A DNA stretch of 64,000 nucleotides, from positions 152,208,282-152,272,281 of the forward strand of contig NC_081840.1 of NCBI RefSeq assembly GCF_963259705.1, written 5' to 3'. How positions within the stretch are numbered: position 1 is the first letter of the stretch; every line of letters starts with the position of its first letter. Origin of the DNA: Myotis daubentonii. Taxonomy: Eukaryota; Chordata; Mammalia; Chiroptera; Vespertilionidae. Shown here piece after piece: positions 23,901-38,900 of the stretch. The position numbers and the translations under genes are program-made. The notes beneath the pieces were generated by a model. It had not been told where the DNA came from. It worked only from the letters and a program-made list of their open reading frames with translations, and ran no database searches.

Positions 23901-26900
23901 TTTAACCTTCAAGGTAGCCTAGTGGTGTCACTGGTGCTATGAGCACTGCAGACCAGGCCCCTGTGTGGTAGCCATTACCTGGAAGCAGCCCTCTGTCTAG
24001 CCAGAAATGATGGATCGCACACTCACTTCAAAAGCGCTTTTCCAAATATTTTTCAGTTAAGAGTCACCTGGACACTTAGACGGCTTTTGGCCTCACCTTG
24101 AACCTGTTAGATAGGAGTACCAAGCTGGTACAGCCTAGGAATGGGATTCTTGGAGCAGATAGATGGTCCTTTTTTCATTCGTTTGTATTTTGTTTTTTTG
24201 TTAATCTCCACCTGAGGATATTTTTCCATTGGTTTTTAGAGAGAGTGGAAAGGGGGAGGAGAGAGAGAAACATTGATATGGGAGAGACACATTAATTGGT
24301 TGCCTAGTATACGAGCCCTGACTAGGGCCTGGGATCAAGCCTGCAACCTAGGTACATACCCTTGACCGGAATCAAACCCAGGCCCCTCAGTCCGCCGGCT
24401 GACACTCCACTGAGCCAAACTGGCTAGGGCTCATTTGTTTTTTCTTCATCACATTATAAATGTTGGAATGATGTTAATATATCACAATATTGGAGTGTAA
24501 GTGAAACAGATCTTAAACTGAGTTTCTTAATTTTTCTTGTGAAATTAAGCACATTTAATTTGAACTTCTCACAGTGCGTCAGCACCTGTCTCGTCTGCCA
24601 ACTATTGATCCGAACACGAGGACCCTGCTTCTATGTGGGTACCCGAATGTCGGCAAGTCCAGCTTCATCAATAAGGTTGGTTTGTCTCTGATAATAACTC
24701 AGAATACTGAGGTCCTGAGGCCAAGGGTCTGCCATGTTCTGACTGTATGGGATGGAGGACGGCTAATTAGTCCTTGAGTTGGTACTGCCCTGGGTTCAAA
24801 ACATTGTGTCCTCGAAGGGAGGATTGAGTTTATCTGATCCTAGATATATATATTGCTGTTACAGAAACAATTTTTTGATTCTTGTGTGCTTCTTATAAAT
24901 TTTTAAGAGATTTGAGATGTTACAGTACATTTTTGTTAACATACAAGAGCCTCTCACAGGACATGTTGTCTTGGCATGTTCTGCGAATAGTGGTGCCAGT
25001 GGGTCTGCTGTTCACTGTGGCAGGCTGCACTTGCTGAATGGGACTTCACTCTCTGAAAGTATTTCTCGGGTACTGTCCCCTTAGTTGCCATGTCAGCTTT
25101 CACATAAACTATTTGGTCCATGTAATGGGGAATACTGAGTCATTCTTACTTGAGTGAGTTTATTATTTGAGGCTCAAGGGCACTATTTATGTAAGTAACT
25201 TGGTGCTTCAGGGTAATTTACCTGACTTTGAGGGACCTGAGCAGAGCAGCAACAACTATTAAAATGTCATTTCATAAACAGCTCATATACCAATAAACAA
25301 TTGTTACATTCATATACATCCATGTGGCTGTTTGTTTCCAAGAATACCTTTGCCTTTAAGATTTATGGATTTTGTCCACTAGTTGTGCTAACATAGTGAC
25401 AAGCCGTTTCTCTTCAGTGTCCTAGCTATGTCTCCAACACTCGAAGGCCAGTTTGTGGGGCAAAGACAGAACCACTTAAATAATTAAAATTAAACAATAG
25501 CCTTGACCAGTTTGGCTCGATTGGAACGTTGTCTTGTACAATAAAAGGTGGCAGGTTTGATTCCCGATTATGGCGCATACCGGGTTGAGGGTTCTCTCCC
25601 CAGTTGGGGTGAGTGCTGGAGGCAGCCGATAGATGTTTCTCTTCTCCCCCCCCCCCCGCCCCCTCAGATCAATTAAAATATATTTTTTTAATTAGTAAAA
25701 AAAATTTTAGTTTCTCAGTTGCGCTTGACTACATTTCAGGAGTTCATGGACAGTGTGTGGCTAGCAGGCCCCAAATGGACTTCACAGATGTAGAGTGTTT
25801 TTTTCGTTAAAGAAAGTTGTTCTGGGCATGGCAGGGGCTGGGGCAGGCAAGGAAAAACTGGTGGGTGTCCTCCTCCGACTGGGCCTGCCTCGCCTCCCTT
25901 ATCCTTGATTCGGGCTCTCCTCTCTGCTATGGGCGGTGATGAGGAAGTGGAGACCGTTACCTGTTGAAGCACAGTAGCTCTTGTCCTCAGCAGTTAACCA
26001 TGGAAGTCTCACTTGAGCTTTTTTCCTCCTACTGTAACAGTCTTGATAACATACCTGGGGTACTTTTACACTGTGTGAGAGGAAATAAAGTGTAGAGCAC
26101 TGTGATTGGTTTCAGGTGACAAGAGCAGATGTGGATGTCCAGCCTTACGCATTTACCACCAAGTCTCTGTTTGTTGGACACATGGATTATAAGTATCTGC
26201 GCTGGCAGGTAAGAGCTCTTATCTTTAAACGGAACAGATGTCCTGGTGGTTTGTTAATGGAATGACTTTGATCCCTACAGCACAGGGGATCAAAGTGTCT
26301 TACTATTTAGTGCACTTTTTAGAGTGGGGAGAATGAGGAGGTGGAAGTAGACTCTTAGGGTTGCCAGGAGTGCCCTCATGAAGAAAACTCTGAGCTTTGG
26401 GGTTGCTTAAGAGCAGTTCCCATTTCTCTACCAGGAGGCTTCTGCATTATGTTAGCAGCGGTGCTGCTGAGGAAAGTCTTGTCACTGTTTCTGACCCTGT
26501 TGTTAGAAATGGCATTTACTAATTTAAAAGCATGACGCCGTGTATTTCCACAGTTGAGTTTGACTTTATCAATATCAATGATGAAGTAGTTCCTCGCACA
26601 TGGGCATGTTAGCCAGTTATTCCAGTTCTGTTTCATGATGTCACTAATAGCAGAGAGGCATTCTCTCAAGGTCATTGCTAGTTCCTGAATGAGCTGTGGA
26701 GGTGCCTCCATCCCCCGCTTCCCCTTACTGCTTTATTTTATCATGCTCAGCTGGGAGACCTACGTTTTATTAACTAGTCCTGTCAGTGACCTCTGGGATG
26801 TGCTGGACAGCAAGTTTGTGAGCAGTGTGCTTTGGAGTGACAAGTTTGACTGTTAGGTTGTAGATACCCCGGGGATTTTGGACCACCCTTTGGAGGATCG

Positions 26901-29900
26901 GAACACAATTGAAATGCAGGCCATCACGGCCCTGGCCCATCTGCGTGCTGCGGTGCTGTATGTGATGGACTTGTCTGAGCAGTGTGGGCACGGGCTGCAG
27001 GCGCAGCTGGAGCTCTTCCAGAACATCAGACCCCTCTTTGTCAACAAGGTAGGTGGGTATTTGGATATTTTCTAGTTTGCATGATCAATAAGAGAACACA
27101 ACAGAAAATACAATCTCCAAAGTGATGTTTATCTTGGAATGACCCAATTTAGGTTGGAGAGGTTGTTCACATTTAACTAGATCACTCTAATGTGTACTCT
27201 GTAGGTGCACTTATGAGCTTAAGACAGTAACCTAGTTCCCATTCATCTTGGGTATTCTCGAGTAATGAAAAGTATTTCAGCCTGTAAAGCTAATGCATTC
27301 ATTAAGTGCTACAAACTTGATCAATAAAAAACCCTCTAGATTTGATTTATGTTCATCATATACAGTTAAAAGGTAAGGACATCCTCCATCTAAACCTATT
27401 TTTCAAAAGGTTTGGAAGCAAAGGGTCCAATGTGATTTAAAAAATTAGAATGTATCATTTCTAGCATCTTAGGTAGGTAGTTATATCAGGCTTACTAAAG
27501 TCTGACATATTCATTATTTTGATGTCAGTTGTCCACATTCATACAGCTAAATGTAAATTTCATGAAGACTTCAACCTGAACCTTGTATTTTCCACAGTGC
27601 CCTGCTAAGTATTCTTTGAGGTCCATAAAGGATTCACTATGACACCTGATACTCTGTCCTCTAGCCTGATTCAGTAACAGTAAATGCACACCTAACTTGA
27701 TTTTTGTTCTTTCCTGCCAATCCAGGGTTGCCAGATTTAGTAAATATAAATACATGATACCAATCAAATTTGAATTTCAGATAAGTAACAAATTTTTCAG
27801 TATAATTACGTCCCAAATACTGCATGTGACATGTATAGTAAAAAATAAAACTAAAAAACTCAGTCCTGGCCAGTGTGAGTCAGTGATTAGACCGTTGGCC
27901 CATGTACCGAAAGGTGACGGGTTCAGTTTCTGGTCATGGGCACGTATCTGGGTTGCAGGTTTGATCTCTGGCCCCAGTCAGGGTGTGTACTGGAGGCAAC
28001 CCATTGATGTGTCTCTCACATCCATGTTTCTCTCCCCAATCCCTCCCTCCCTCCCTCCCTCTCTCCCTCCCTCTCTCTAAAAATCAGTGGGAAAAATATC
28101 CTCAGGTGAGGACCAACAACAAATTTCATTGTTTACCTGAAATTCAAATTTAACTAGGCATTCTTTATTTTTATTTGGTGACCTTATCAGTCATTCTCCT
28201 ACAAAGTTGCCAGGTATTTCTTGTAGCCCCCAGTTTGTCAGACACATCTACTTAACAGTGGACACTATTATAGCTTTGTCAAGGATCCCCATCGCTAATG
28301 TTCTAAGTATCATGGAGGAAGGGGCACTCTCATTTGGTGAGTGTGACTGGAGGTGCAGGATTAGCTGAAATGCTGTAACCTCCACTGCAGTTCCAGAAAT
28401 CAGGAGAGCAACACAACATTTTTGTGTTGTTTTCTAAGGAATTCTCTTAGGCTGTGGAGGTTAAATATTTTTACTAAAAATAGCTTTGAGCCCCAGCTGG
28501 GTGGCTCGTTTGGTTGGAGCATGGATAGGAACCCAGGGGTTTACGTCTTCACTACTTTTTAGCCTGAGAGGAAGCAGCTACATAGCTGATATCCTTGAAA
28601 TACCCCCTGGTTACCTTAGGCTTAAAAGATACTTTAGCATTTTTCCAAAAATGCTTGTATTTCCACAGATAAATAGTGCTTTGAGGTGCCAAATAGTGTT
28701 GGGGGTACTGTTTTGTTTTCATGAGATCCACATTTATTCAACATGTAATAGTTAAGAAACATGTGCTTCCAGTAAAAGGTTTTTTTTAACATGTTAGCTA
28801 CACTTATGTGTGAATAAAGGAAATGATTACTAAAAATAAAGTAGTTGAGCATTTGTACAAAATATTTTATGAGGCACTCATTATGTTGCTGCTATTAAAC
28901 CATTGTGTACTATATAAGTTCTAAATGATTTAATCGTTCTTGTGGAATGACGGTTTATTTAAAATGTTACAGAAATCCTATAGATAAATATTTGTAAAGC
29001 TGCTATTGCCATTATACCAGTATTAAAAATGTATTCTATCTTGCATCATTTATAATTGTTATGACAGATTGTATATTATACCCATTTGAGAATCCTGTAA
29101 ATGTTATGGATTCAATAAACTGTTGCTAAGCATATGCTCCCAATGTTTATTTTGAGACTAAATGACAACCAGAGAATATAAACTACCAAGGTGCATCTGG
29201 TTATGTTTTTAAATAAAGAGCAAATAAACAAGGTGGTATGACCAGTACCACATTGATGACCTGCAGTATGAAGGTGGTGATCATCTTGTTATTTCTCTTC
29301 TCATTGTAGCCTCTTATAGTTGTAGCAAACAAATGTGATGTGAAGAGAATAGCTGAGCTTCCAGAAGAGGACCAGGTAAGACAACTTTATGTTCTCAATA
29401 TTTCTTAACAATTCTAAATCTCATCTCAGATTGCCAGAGTTTAGAAAGAATTATAGCAATGCTGGTCTGGCTTTTGGTTTTACAGTTGAGATAGTATCCT
29501 TGGTAGTTCGGTCAACATGACATTATAAAAACCTCTTAGTGGTAACTAAACCTGAAATTTCCTGCTCTGTTAGAGGCTGTGGAAGCATCCATGTGTGCAA
29601 CCGATCGGTACATTTAACCTCTGGCAGATTTGCTTACATAGGAAGGGACTGTTGTACACCAGCGCCTTAAAGGGACTGTAGCTCAGGCCTCGGCAGCAGG
29701 TGCACAGGAGCAGCACTTCGCAGAGTGAGTTTCTAGGTAGCGGGGGTTTCATAGAGTTGCCTATGTGTCTGCTGCATGGAGTCTGTGATGAAGTGAGTTT
29801 GGAAACTGAGTGAATGAAGGAAAATGAGCATCTGACACTGTAGGACCGGAATCTGTAGTGTCTGCTGAAGTTTTCCAAGAGACAGCATGTGAGCCTTGGT

Positions 29901-32900
29901 TTGTCAAACTGAACCCTGCAGCCCTCTTCAGTAGCATCTTTCAGGACAGGCGCTGTGAGAAGCTTTGCACTAATACAATGGTTCTCAGGTTGTGCCCGTG
30001 ACCATTAGCCAACGTCACTTTCCAGTGGTAATATGTTCTGAATGCAAGGCCTCTGAAGTCAGAAATGGGTGGGGGGCACCTAGCAGGCGTGGGCTTGAAC
30101 AGCCCCCTGGTGATGGGTGCGCACTTGAGGTTTGGGAGCTACTGCAGTAGAATGATGACTGTACCTGGCCACATGCCCTGGAGCGTGCTCCATTGAGTGG
30201 GTCTCGAGGAAGGGGCATGCTGCTCTCTTCCCAGTGCCCCTGGTGTCATGTGGACATTTCATGCTTGGTGAGAATTAGAGTTTTTCAAATAGCCATGCTG
30301 GTTTCCTTGTGGAACTGTGATATAGTCTTTAAATTGCTGAATATATAAACACGCCACCAGATAATCCACTTATTTTTTAAAAAGGCCCACATACCTGTTG
30401 TATAATCTCAGTTTTTCTGTCTAAAAGCACTGGAGGGTGGAGAAGGTTGGGATGCTCAGGCTCTGATGTTACACATGCTTGAGTTAAGCCTCACAACCTA
30501 GCAGCCCTGACGAGTGAGGTCACCAACAGTGACACCATTGGTTTTATACGAGTGATATGGTTGGGAAGATTTAGTGAAATCGAGAAGTAGGTGACAGCGG
30601 GCACTATTGCGATGGTAACTGTCTGGATAACACTCTCTTGTAGCCTGTATTCATCGGTGCTCTGACTCAGCAGCAGCAGGGTAGGTCACTGTGTGATGGA
30701 CGCTGTCTCCACATACTTAGGCAGAGGCAGAGTGTCTTACTCGGGTCACACGCTAGTCAGTAGTGAGGCTGGCTCTCTGACCCTGGTATTCCTCAGGACA
30801 CTGCTCTTTGCAGTAGGGAAGCAGGTCTTATTCACACGAAGCTAACTATTGCTGGATTGGTCGACTGTCTGAATGAAGTTGTGTATGGGGAAAGGGCACA
30901 CAAATGAGGTCCTTTCACTTAAGAGTCTTAGTGGTTTATAAGGAGCTAGATGCATAAACATTGTTGTTTTCTAAGGAATTCTCTTAGGCTGTGGAGGTTA
31001 AATATTTTTACTAAAAATAGCTTTGAGCCCTAACTGGTTTGGCTCAGTGGATGGAGCGTCGGCCTGCGGACTGAAAGGTCCCAGGTTCAATTCCGGTCAA
31101 GGGCATGTACCTTGGTTGCAGGCACATCCCCAGTAGGGGGTGTGCAGGAGACAGCTGATCGATGTTTCTAACTCTCTATCCCTCTCCCTTCCTCTCTGTA
31201 AAAAAAAAATCAATAAAATATATTTAAAAATAAAAATAAAAAAAGCCTTGAGCCTCAGTTGGGTGGCTCGTTTGGTTGGAGCATCGTACACCAAAAAAGG
31301 TTGCAGGTTAGATACCCAGTCAGGGCATATATATATCTAGGTGTGTATGGGAGACAACTAGTCGATGTTTATCTTTATCATATATATATATATATATTTC
31401 AGAGAGGAAGAGAGAGATAGAAACATCAATGATGAGAGGGAATCATTGATTGGCTGCCTTCTGCCCGCCGGGGACTGAGCCCATAACCCAAGCATGTGCC
31501 CTTGACCGCAGTCGAACCTGGGACCCTTCAGTACGTAGACCAATGCTCTATCCACTGAGCCACACCGGCTAGGGCTGTTTATATCTTATCTCTCTCTTCC
31601 TCGCTCTCTAGAATAATCAACATATTCTCTGGTGAGGATTTCTTTTTAAAAGCTTTGAAAACATTCTAAAAAAATCTGTATCTTGATCTTGCCAAGTTTG
31701 TTTTTGGAAGGTAAGATCTCACAGAATATTCTAGAAAGCCTCTGGTGTGCTTGCTGTAGTCTGGTTTGATCCTCCTAGTAATTTGTATGTTCTTAATTAC
31801 AGAATAACAGAGGGAAAAATAAATAACTGTTTTGGGGGAGATGTCCTTCAAAAGAGTTAGAACAAACCACAGATGTTGTGCTAAGCAGCATTTATAACAC
31901 CCACTTGAGGAACAGTAAGATTTGTTCATGGGGACTTGGAAATAACATGTCTCTCATTTTTCCTTTATATTCCCAGAAAATATTTACAGATTTGCAGGCT
32001 GAAGGATTTCCTGTGATAGAGACCAGCACCCTGACGGAGGAAGGGGTTATCAAAGTGAAAACAGAGGTCAGTGCTTCCTCGTAGGCAGGGGCCGAGCACT
32101 TTACTGTCTCGCTTGTTTGAGAAAAGTCAGTCGTGAGGAAGGAGTTTTCTTTCCAGGTGAGTGCTTGTGGCTTAGGCAGGAGGCATGAGTGCAGGCGCCT
32201 GGCTGAAGCCCTGGTCCCACCCACCCCACTGAAAGGGGGGCTTTGGGCGATGCTTTCACTCCCGGCTCGGGGAGTTTTAACTTTGTCCACTGCTGCTGTT
32301 TCTCTCAACCTGCCAATATTTCCATGGGAGCTGGATGGAAAAGTACTTCCATGGAACCTGTTCAGAAGTAGAAGGAAAAAATAGTAAAAGTGGGACCAGC
32401 TTCAGGAAGCACTTCTTGTTAGATTTCACATGATTCTAACATTCTTATTTTGTTATTTTTACCTGAAATAAAAAGGGCAACTCTAATACTGTTGATTTTA
32501 TTCAGGCTCAGTTGCTCTAGTTAGAGTCCTGAGGTGGGATGTGGATCAAGTTAGGGAGCTGTCTGGTTAGCGCGGAGTCACTGGTAGTGGAAGAAGGGCC
32601 CAGAAAGGGCTGTGGGGTTACTTGGGCCAGCTGTGTGGTGGTGCTGCCTCCGGGTTCTGCCTCAGATTGGGCCTGGGCTGGAAAGGGAGAAAGAGGCAGC
32701 CTCCATCCTGGAGTGTAGGGTCTACCCCAGGGGAGGTACTGGACCTTGATGTGGTTCTGGGGACTTAGCCACTAGATGTCACTACCGAGCAGAACACCTT
32801 GGAAGTGACATGGTGTGATTATGGTGTCAAAACATACATAGCCTCTGGTTGCTGGTTCCTCCCTGGAGGCTGCTGCAGGATGCTTTGTGACTTTCGTGCC

Positions 32901-35900
32901 TTGTTTTCACACTTTCTTAGGCTTGTGACAGGCTCTTGGCTCATCGAGTTGAAACCAAAATGAAAGGAAATAAAGTCAATGAGGTGCTGAACAGATTGCA
33001 TTTGGCTATGCCAAACAAAAGAGATGATAAGGTAAGGTTGCTCTTCCAGAGACACTTAGAGATGGAATTATGGTGTTACTGACACAGCGGATATGCCACG
33101 TGCTTCGTCCAGGGGCCACAGATGCAGTTGCACATACGTGCATAAATGGATGTCATGAGCGGGCTTGAGTTCTCACTCAGGCTAAATCCTGCCACATATT
33201 TTTAAAAAGGCAAAAAGTGAGTGTGAGGTGCCAAATTAAAACCTGCTTCTCATTCCACCAGGCCTATTAATGTTAACTCTGTCTTGTTTATCTTTCCAGA
33301 AATATTTTTGGTATAAAAGCATATTTTTTAAAAAAAAATTTTAAACACAAATTTTGTGTTCTTTAAGTTTTCATTTAATTGCTAGTAGGCAGCGCTCAAG
33401 TGCACATCTTTACACGCAGTGTTGTTGTTTTTTAATTTTCAAATCTATCTGTAGAGATTTTAAGGTGTGGCATTGAAAATATTGTCCTACAAAATGCCTT
33501 ATGTGTATATATTGTGCTGATGGTTCCTTGCACCTTTGGTGTTGACATCTGTTAGTCTAGTGCAGTGGTTGGCAAACTCATTAGTCAACAGAACCAAATA
33601 TCAACAGTACAACGATTGAAATTTCTTTTGAGAGCCAAATTTTTTAAACTTAAGCTATATAGGTAGGTACATTGTTATTAACTTAAATCGGGTACTCCTA
33701 AGCTGGCCTTTGCTAAAAACGTCCTCAGTCTGATTGAGGTACGTTCGCTGAGGTCAACCCCTTCCAACTCTCCCATCCACACTCGTCTTGTATACTTGTT
33801 TTGTCTATCTTTTGTCACCCACACGTGATTTGCGGACGCGACTAGCACTAACCACTGCACAGTGAGACTGCTGACTGACTGGCTCACTCAACTCGTGCAT
33901 GAATCGCACGCCTACCCCGTGCTGCGTCTCCCGTCGCCCCACCTACCGACCGACACCCCCCACTTCTTCTAACGCCACTTCTTCAAAATAGACTCGCCCA
34001 GGCCAAAACCTGACTTTTGCGCATGGGCCACGAAGTTTCAATTGGACGTGGTATTTTGTGGAAGAGCCACACTCAAGGGGCCAAAGAGCTGCACGTGGCT
34101 CGTGAGCCGTGGTTTGCCGACCACTTGTCTAGTGGATTACAACTGGTTAAAGATAGCTGCCAACTGGGTGAACAGTGATGTGACTATGTCATGTATACAA
34201 GTATCAAATTATGATGGTGTACACCTGAAATATATATAATCTTGTATACAGTTTTTAAGAGATGGTTCCATTATGATATATTTCTTTAATGATTAGTGCA
34301 GGTGAGCAGCATTTTTGATGGGCTGCTTGTTCTTTAGGTCATTTATATTTTACTCATTGATTTGTAATTTTTATATTAAGGTAATTAGACTGGTATATAT
34401 TTTTTAATTTTTTAAATTACAGTTAACATTTAGTATTATGTGGTATTAGTTTCAGGTGTATAGCTTCGTGGTTAGACAGTTATATACTTTAAAAGGGTTT
34501 TGTACTATAAAACATTTTTGGGTTTTTTTTTTTTTGTCATTGGAGGATTTTTAAAAATATATATATTTTTATTGATTTCAGAGAGGAAGGGAGAGGGAGA
34601 GAAAGAAACATCAATGATGAAAAAATAATTGACTGACTGCCTCCTGCATGCCCCCTACTGGGAATTGAGCCCACAACCCCAAGCATATGCCCTGGCCAGG
34701 AACTGAACCCTGACCTGGTTCATGGTTTAATGCTCAGTGACTGAGCCACACCTGTAGGCTGGAGGATTTCCTTTTTAATCTCAGAGAAAGTACACATATT
34801 TATGCTATTAGCGTATATTAATATTTTCTCTGTGGTTGCTTGGTTTGGTGTCTTGCATATCAATGCCCACCACCCATTCCAAAAATAGTTCTTATACTTT
34901 GATGGTTTAATTTATTTTTAATTTTACCTGGTTTGAATAAAAGTCTTCACTTAGTTTTGAATTTATTTTGTTAGGAAGCAGGTGGAGGTAGTTATCCAGC
35001 TCTACTTTTCAGCTGGCTAGTCATTTATCTCATGTTTATATCTAAATTCCTTTTGTTCATGATGTGCTTTATTTCTCATGTTGCTTCCTTTGTTTATAAT
35101 TGTTCTTGGTAACCTTAATGTTTATTTTTTATTTTTTTTTTTCCTTTTTTTTAAAATATATTTTATTGATTTTTTACAGAGAGGAAGGGAGAGAGATAGA
35201 TAGTCAGAAACATCGATGAGAGAGAAACATCGATCAGCTGCCTCCTGCACATCTCCTACTGGGGATATGCCCGCAACCAAGGTACATGCCCTTGACCGGA
35301 ACCGAACCTGGGACCTTTCAGTCCGCAGGCCGACGCTCTATCCACTGAGCCAAACCGGTTTTGGCAATGTTTATTTTTTCTAAATAAACTTTAGAATCGG
35401 CTCTCAGTCCTCCTGGCTAACATGCCCAAACCGGCCCTGCACCCTCCCCTCTCCCCATGATTCATCTGTTGGTTTTTAATTGGCCTGGGTGTAGTTTTAT
35501 ATATTTTTGCAGATGGAGAATTTACTCTTAGATTTTCATTTCATTTGTGTGTTTCTTTCCCATTCAGCAAGGTGTTGACATAAATATTTCCCATAATATC
35601 TTTTTAGGAGAGACCTCCTTTCATCCCAGAAGGAGTGGTGGCACGCCGGAAGAGAATGGAGATTGGGGAGGCTCAAAGGAAGAGGGTAGGTCACTGTCGA
35701 CCTTACTGGGTTTACTTGTGAGGGTGGGCAGAAAGGCTTTCCAATGAGGGATGGAGACTTAGAGCATGAACAGGCCAATAGCACCATGACACTCTGTGAG
35801 AACATGGCTGTGAAACCCTGCACAGGTTCCCACCCTCGTGTATGTGGCACAACAGCTGTCCTACTGGATGTAGGAGCTGAGTGCCAGGTGTGGAAAGGAT

Positions 35901-38900
35901 TAGTCCTTAGGCTGGAGAGGAGGTTATTTCACAGGAACGAGGAGGAGGGGCTCAGCTATTCTGGACCTGAAGGGTCAAATAGAACTGATCATAATTGTGT
36001 GTTTTTTAAAATTGCAGGAACGAGATATTGAACTGGAACTGGGAGATGATTATATTTTGGATCTTCAAAGTAAGGGCCTGCATGTACTAGTTATTTTAAA
36101 ATGCCAGTTTCATGTGAAGTGTTTCAGGAAAGTGTGAAAGAGCTTTAATGAGCACAAATCTTCCAACATTTCGTTAATTTCTTAAAAATGAAAGGTTGCA
36201 TGCTGGCAGGGCTCTGAGATTTCTTCCTTTCTGGTAGTTTTCTGTCATTTAAGGATGAGAGATTATTTTTGTAACTTTCATAGCAAGTAAATGTGGAGCC
36301 ATGTTGATATTGTCAGTTATCTGTTATTCATGCCTTTTTCCTTTGAGTATATCATACTTGTTTTATTTTTGTTTTCCTTTATGGTCATTTCATCCTGAGG
36401 TACTGATAGACCTTGGGAAATGTTTGGGGGTGAATCTTTAATGAGCAGGTGGCTTTGCTTACATAGTGTCTAATACAGACACTGTTATCTTTAGATAGGG
36501 GAATGGCTTGCGTAAGTTATAGCTTACTTTGGGCACATGGTAGCTGAAGATATTAAAAACTACTGTAAATGTAATTTATTTATTTATTTTTTACTTTAGA
36601 GTATTGGGACATAATGAATTCATCTGAAAAGTATGATAAGATACCTGAGATCTGGGAAGGCCATAATGTAGCTGATTACATTGATCCTGACATCATGCAG
36701 GTTTGTGTCACTTGTTAAATTACATGGTTTTTATTCCTTTTTAATACAACTACAAGAAGATACAAACACAACTTTTAGCTGGTCTCATGGTGTAATGGTC
36801 TATGACTCAAGCACAACTGTGGGCTCACCTGCCTCTGCTGCCATCATTCCTTCTGCACCCACGAGCCTCCGTGTCCCCAGTCACCCACAGCTTGCTCCTA
36901 CCGGGTCCTGGAGACTCCCGCGCTCTGCCCATTTGCAGGGCCAGTCATCCTCTTCCCGCTGAGGCCTTTCGCTTCTCGGCTCCTGCTCTACTTCCCTCGG
37001 CCCCTCATAGCAGGTAGCCTGTCTTTGTGAAGAATGAAGAGCCGCCGTGGGTGTGAGTGCCCAGGTGCTTCTCGTTGGCGGGTGCTTTTGGGTGCAGCAC
37101 CCCTGGTTCTCAGACCTGGTTCCGTGTCTTCTCCAGAGTTTGCTCCATCACCAGTATCTGCCTCCTGTTTCATTCCCCTCCCTGTTTGCTTTTTCTTAGC
37201 ACATGAGTGCCTGCAAATTTCTGTCATCTTTAAAAAGCAAAAGTCCTGCGTCCTCCTTTAGTTGCTAGCCTTCTTTTGTCAGGCTTTTTGAAAAATAAAG
37301 CTTTATCAATATTTGCCATCTACATTTCCCCACTTTCTTCTCCTCAGTTCCCTTAAATAATGGTGCCCTTAATTTATACTTTCAGTCTTCAGATATCAAG
37401 GGATTGAACCCTAACATAAGCCCCCTTCACACTTTCTGTTTTTTCCGTTTCTAAATAGTCCTGTTGTCTGTTGTCTGATGTTCATCCTTGCTGCCTTGGC
37501 TTTAACTAGTCTGTTTTCTCAGCTCTTCCCTTCACATTATGTTGTCCACACTTACACACACGAGAAGCCATGTTGCTCTCCTCTAAACTCTTCCATTGTG
37601 CCTCTTGCCTTCATCTCTCATTGCACAGTGTCCTCAGTGTGGATTCTGGGTGGCCTGTGAATAGTCTGGCCATGCCATTCTAGTCTCTGCCCCCACACTG
37701 TCCATAAATAGTGATGTAGGCACATTTGACTGCTGGATTCCTGTGAGTTTACTTATTTGGTTATGATATACTTACATGCATTTAAAAATTTTAACAGTAC
37801 AGCCTGTGAGGTTGTGTTTGGAGATGGCATTAAGATGGATAAATGGATACAATAGTAAAAGATCAGTGCAGACTAATGATTTAAGTTCTTCAAGAACGGA
37901 GGTTCTTCCATGTGCCTGCTGAGAGAGAGGGGATTGAGGGAGGTGCTGTCTGTCTGCACATTTTTAACCTTGCTGTGTACACTCATTGTTTTTAAAGGAG
38001 AAGAAGATCTGGCACCGAGCAATTAATATGTTGTCAGCTCAGCATTTGTGTAGTCTTCATTTTCCCCCCGTAATCTTTGCTAGTAGGTCAGCTCTGACAT
38101 GTGTATGAGGCCCACATGAGACAACCCTGGCATCCATTGCACACTGAATGGCTTAGAGGAAACCTAGTTCCCATGGAAAGGTTCCTACACTTAATTTTTT
38201 CAATGTTGATTGTGTTTATGACCCTTTTTAAAGAAATTGGAAGAATTAGAAAAAGAAGAAGAGCTAAGAACAGCTGCTGGAGAGTATGACAGTGAATCAG
38301 AAAGTGAAGATGAAGAAATGGTGGAAATCCGACAGCTGGCAAAAGAAATCAGAGAAAAAAGAAAGTTGAAAATTCTGCAATCCAAAGAGAAGGACACACA
38401 GGGACCCAGAATGCCACGAACTGCTAAGAAGGCAAGTTTTGTGTCCCCTCAAGGAGGTGTGACCCATTTCTTTCCATACTGGATTCTCGTATATTCATTG
38501 CTAGATAAAACATTCTCACCTGTGTGTAGTAATAACATGCTTTTTTTTTGTTGTTGGTATGTATTGACTTTCAAGGTTAGTTGAATCTTGATTTTTTATT
38601 TCTGATTATTATGCCTTTCTTGGTGATTTTCAAAGTTCATAAGATCATAATTTAGTCAGGACTCTTTTGCAATTTACAGAAACCTAACCCAATCTAACAT
38701 AAATCTCAGGGCGATTTACTGGCTCCTGTGACCTATTAGTTCAAGCTCGAGTGGATCAGTAAGGTTGGGGTTCTTTCCAACTCTCAGCTCTATCTCTGTA
38801 GGCATCTTTCTCTACTGTTCTCGTCAGGGTGGCAGGTGAGGTTAGATCCTCTGGTCACCCCCAAACTGCAGGGCATGATCGAAAAGGTGGAGGCAGCTCC

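Noticed and set aside
36780..36812. tRNA-Gln-like word CATGGTGTAATGGT
   Set aside because: Only about 30 nt match. The anticodon arm and T-arm are missing, so it is chance or a tiny fragment.
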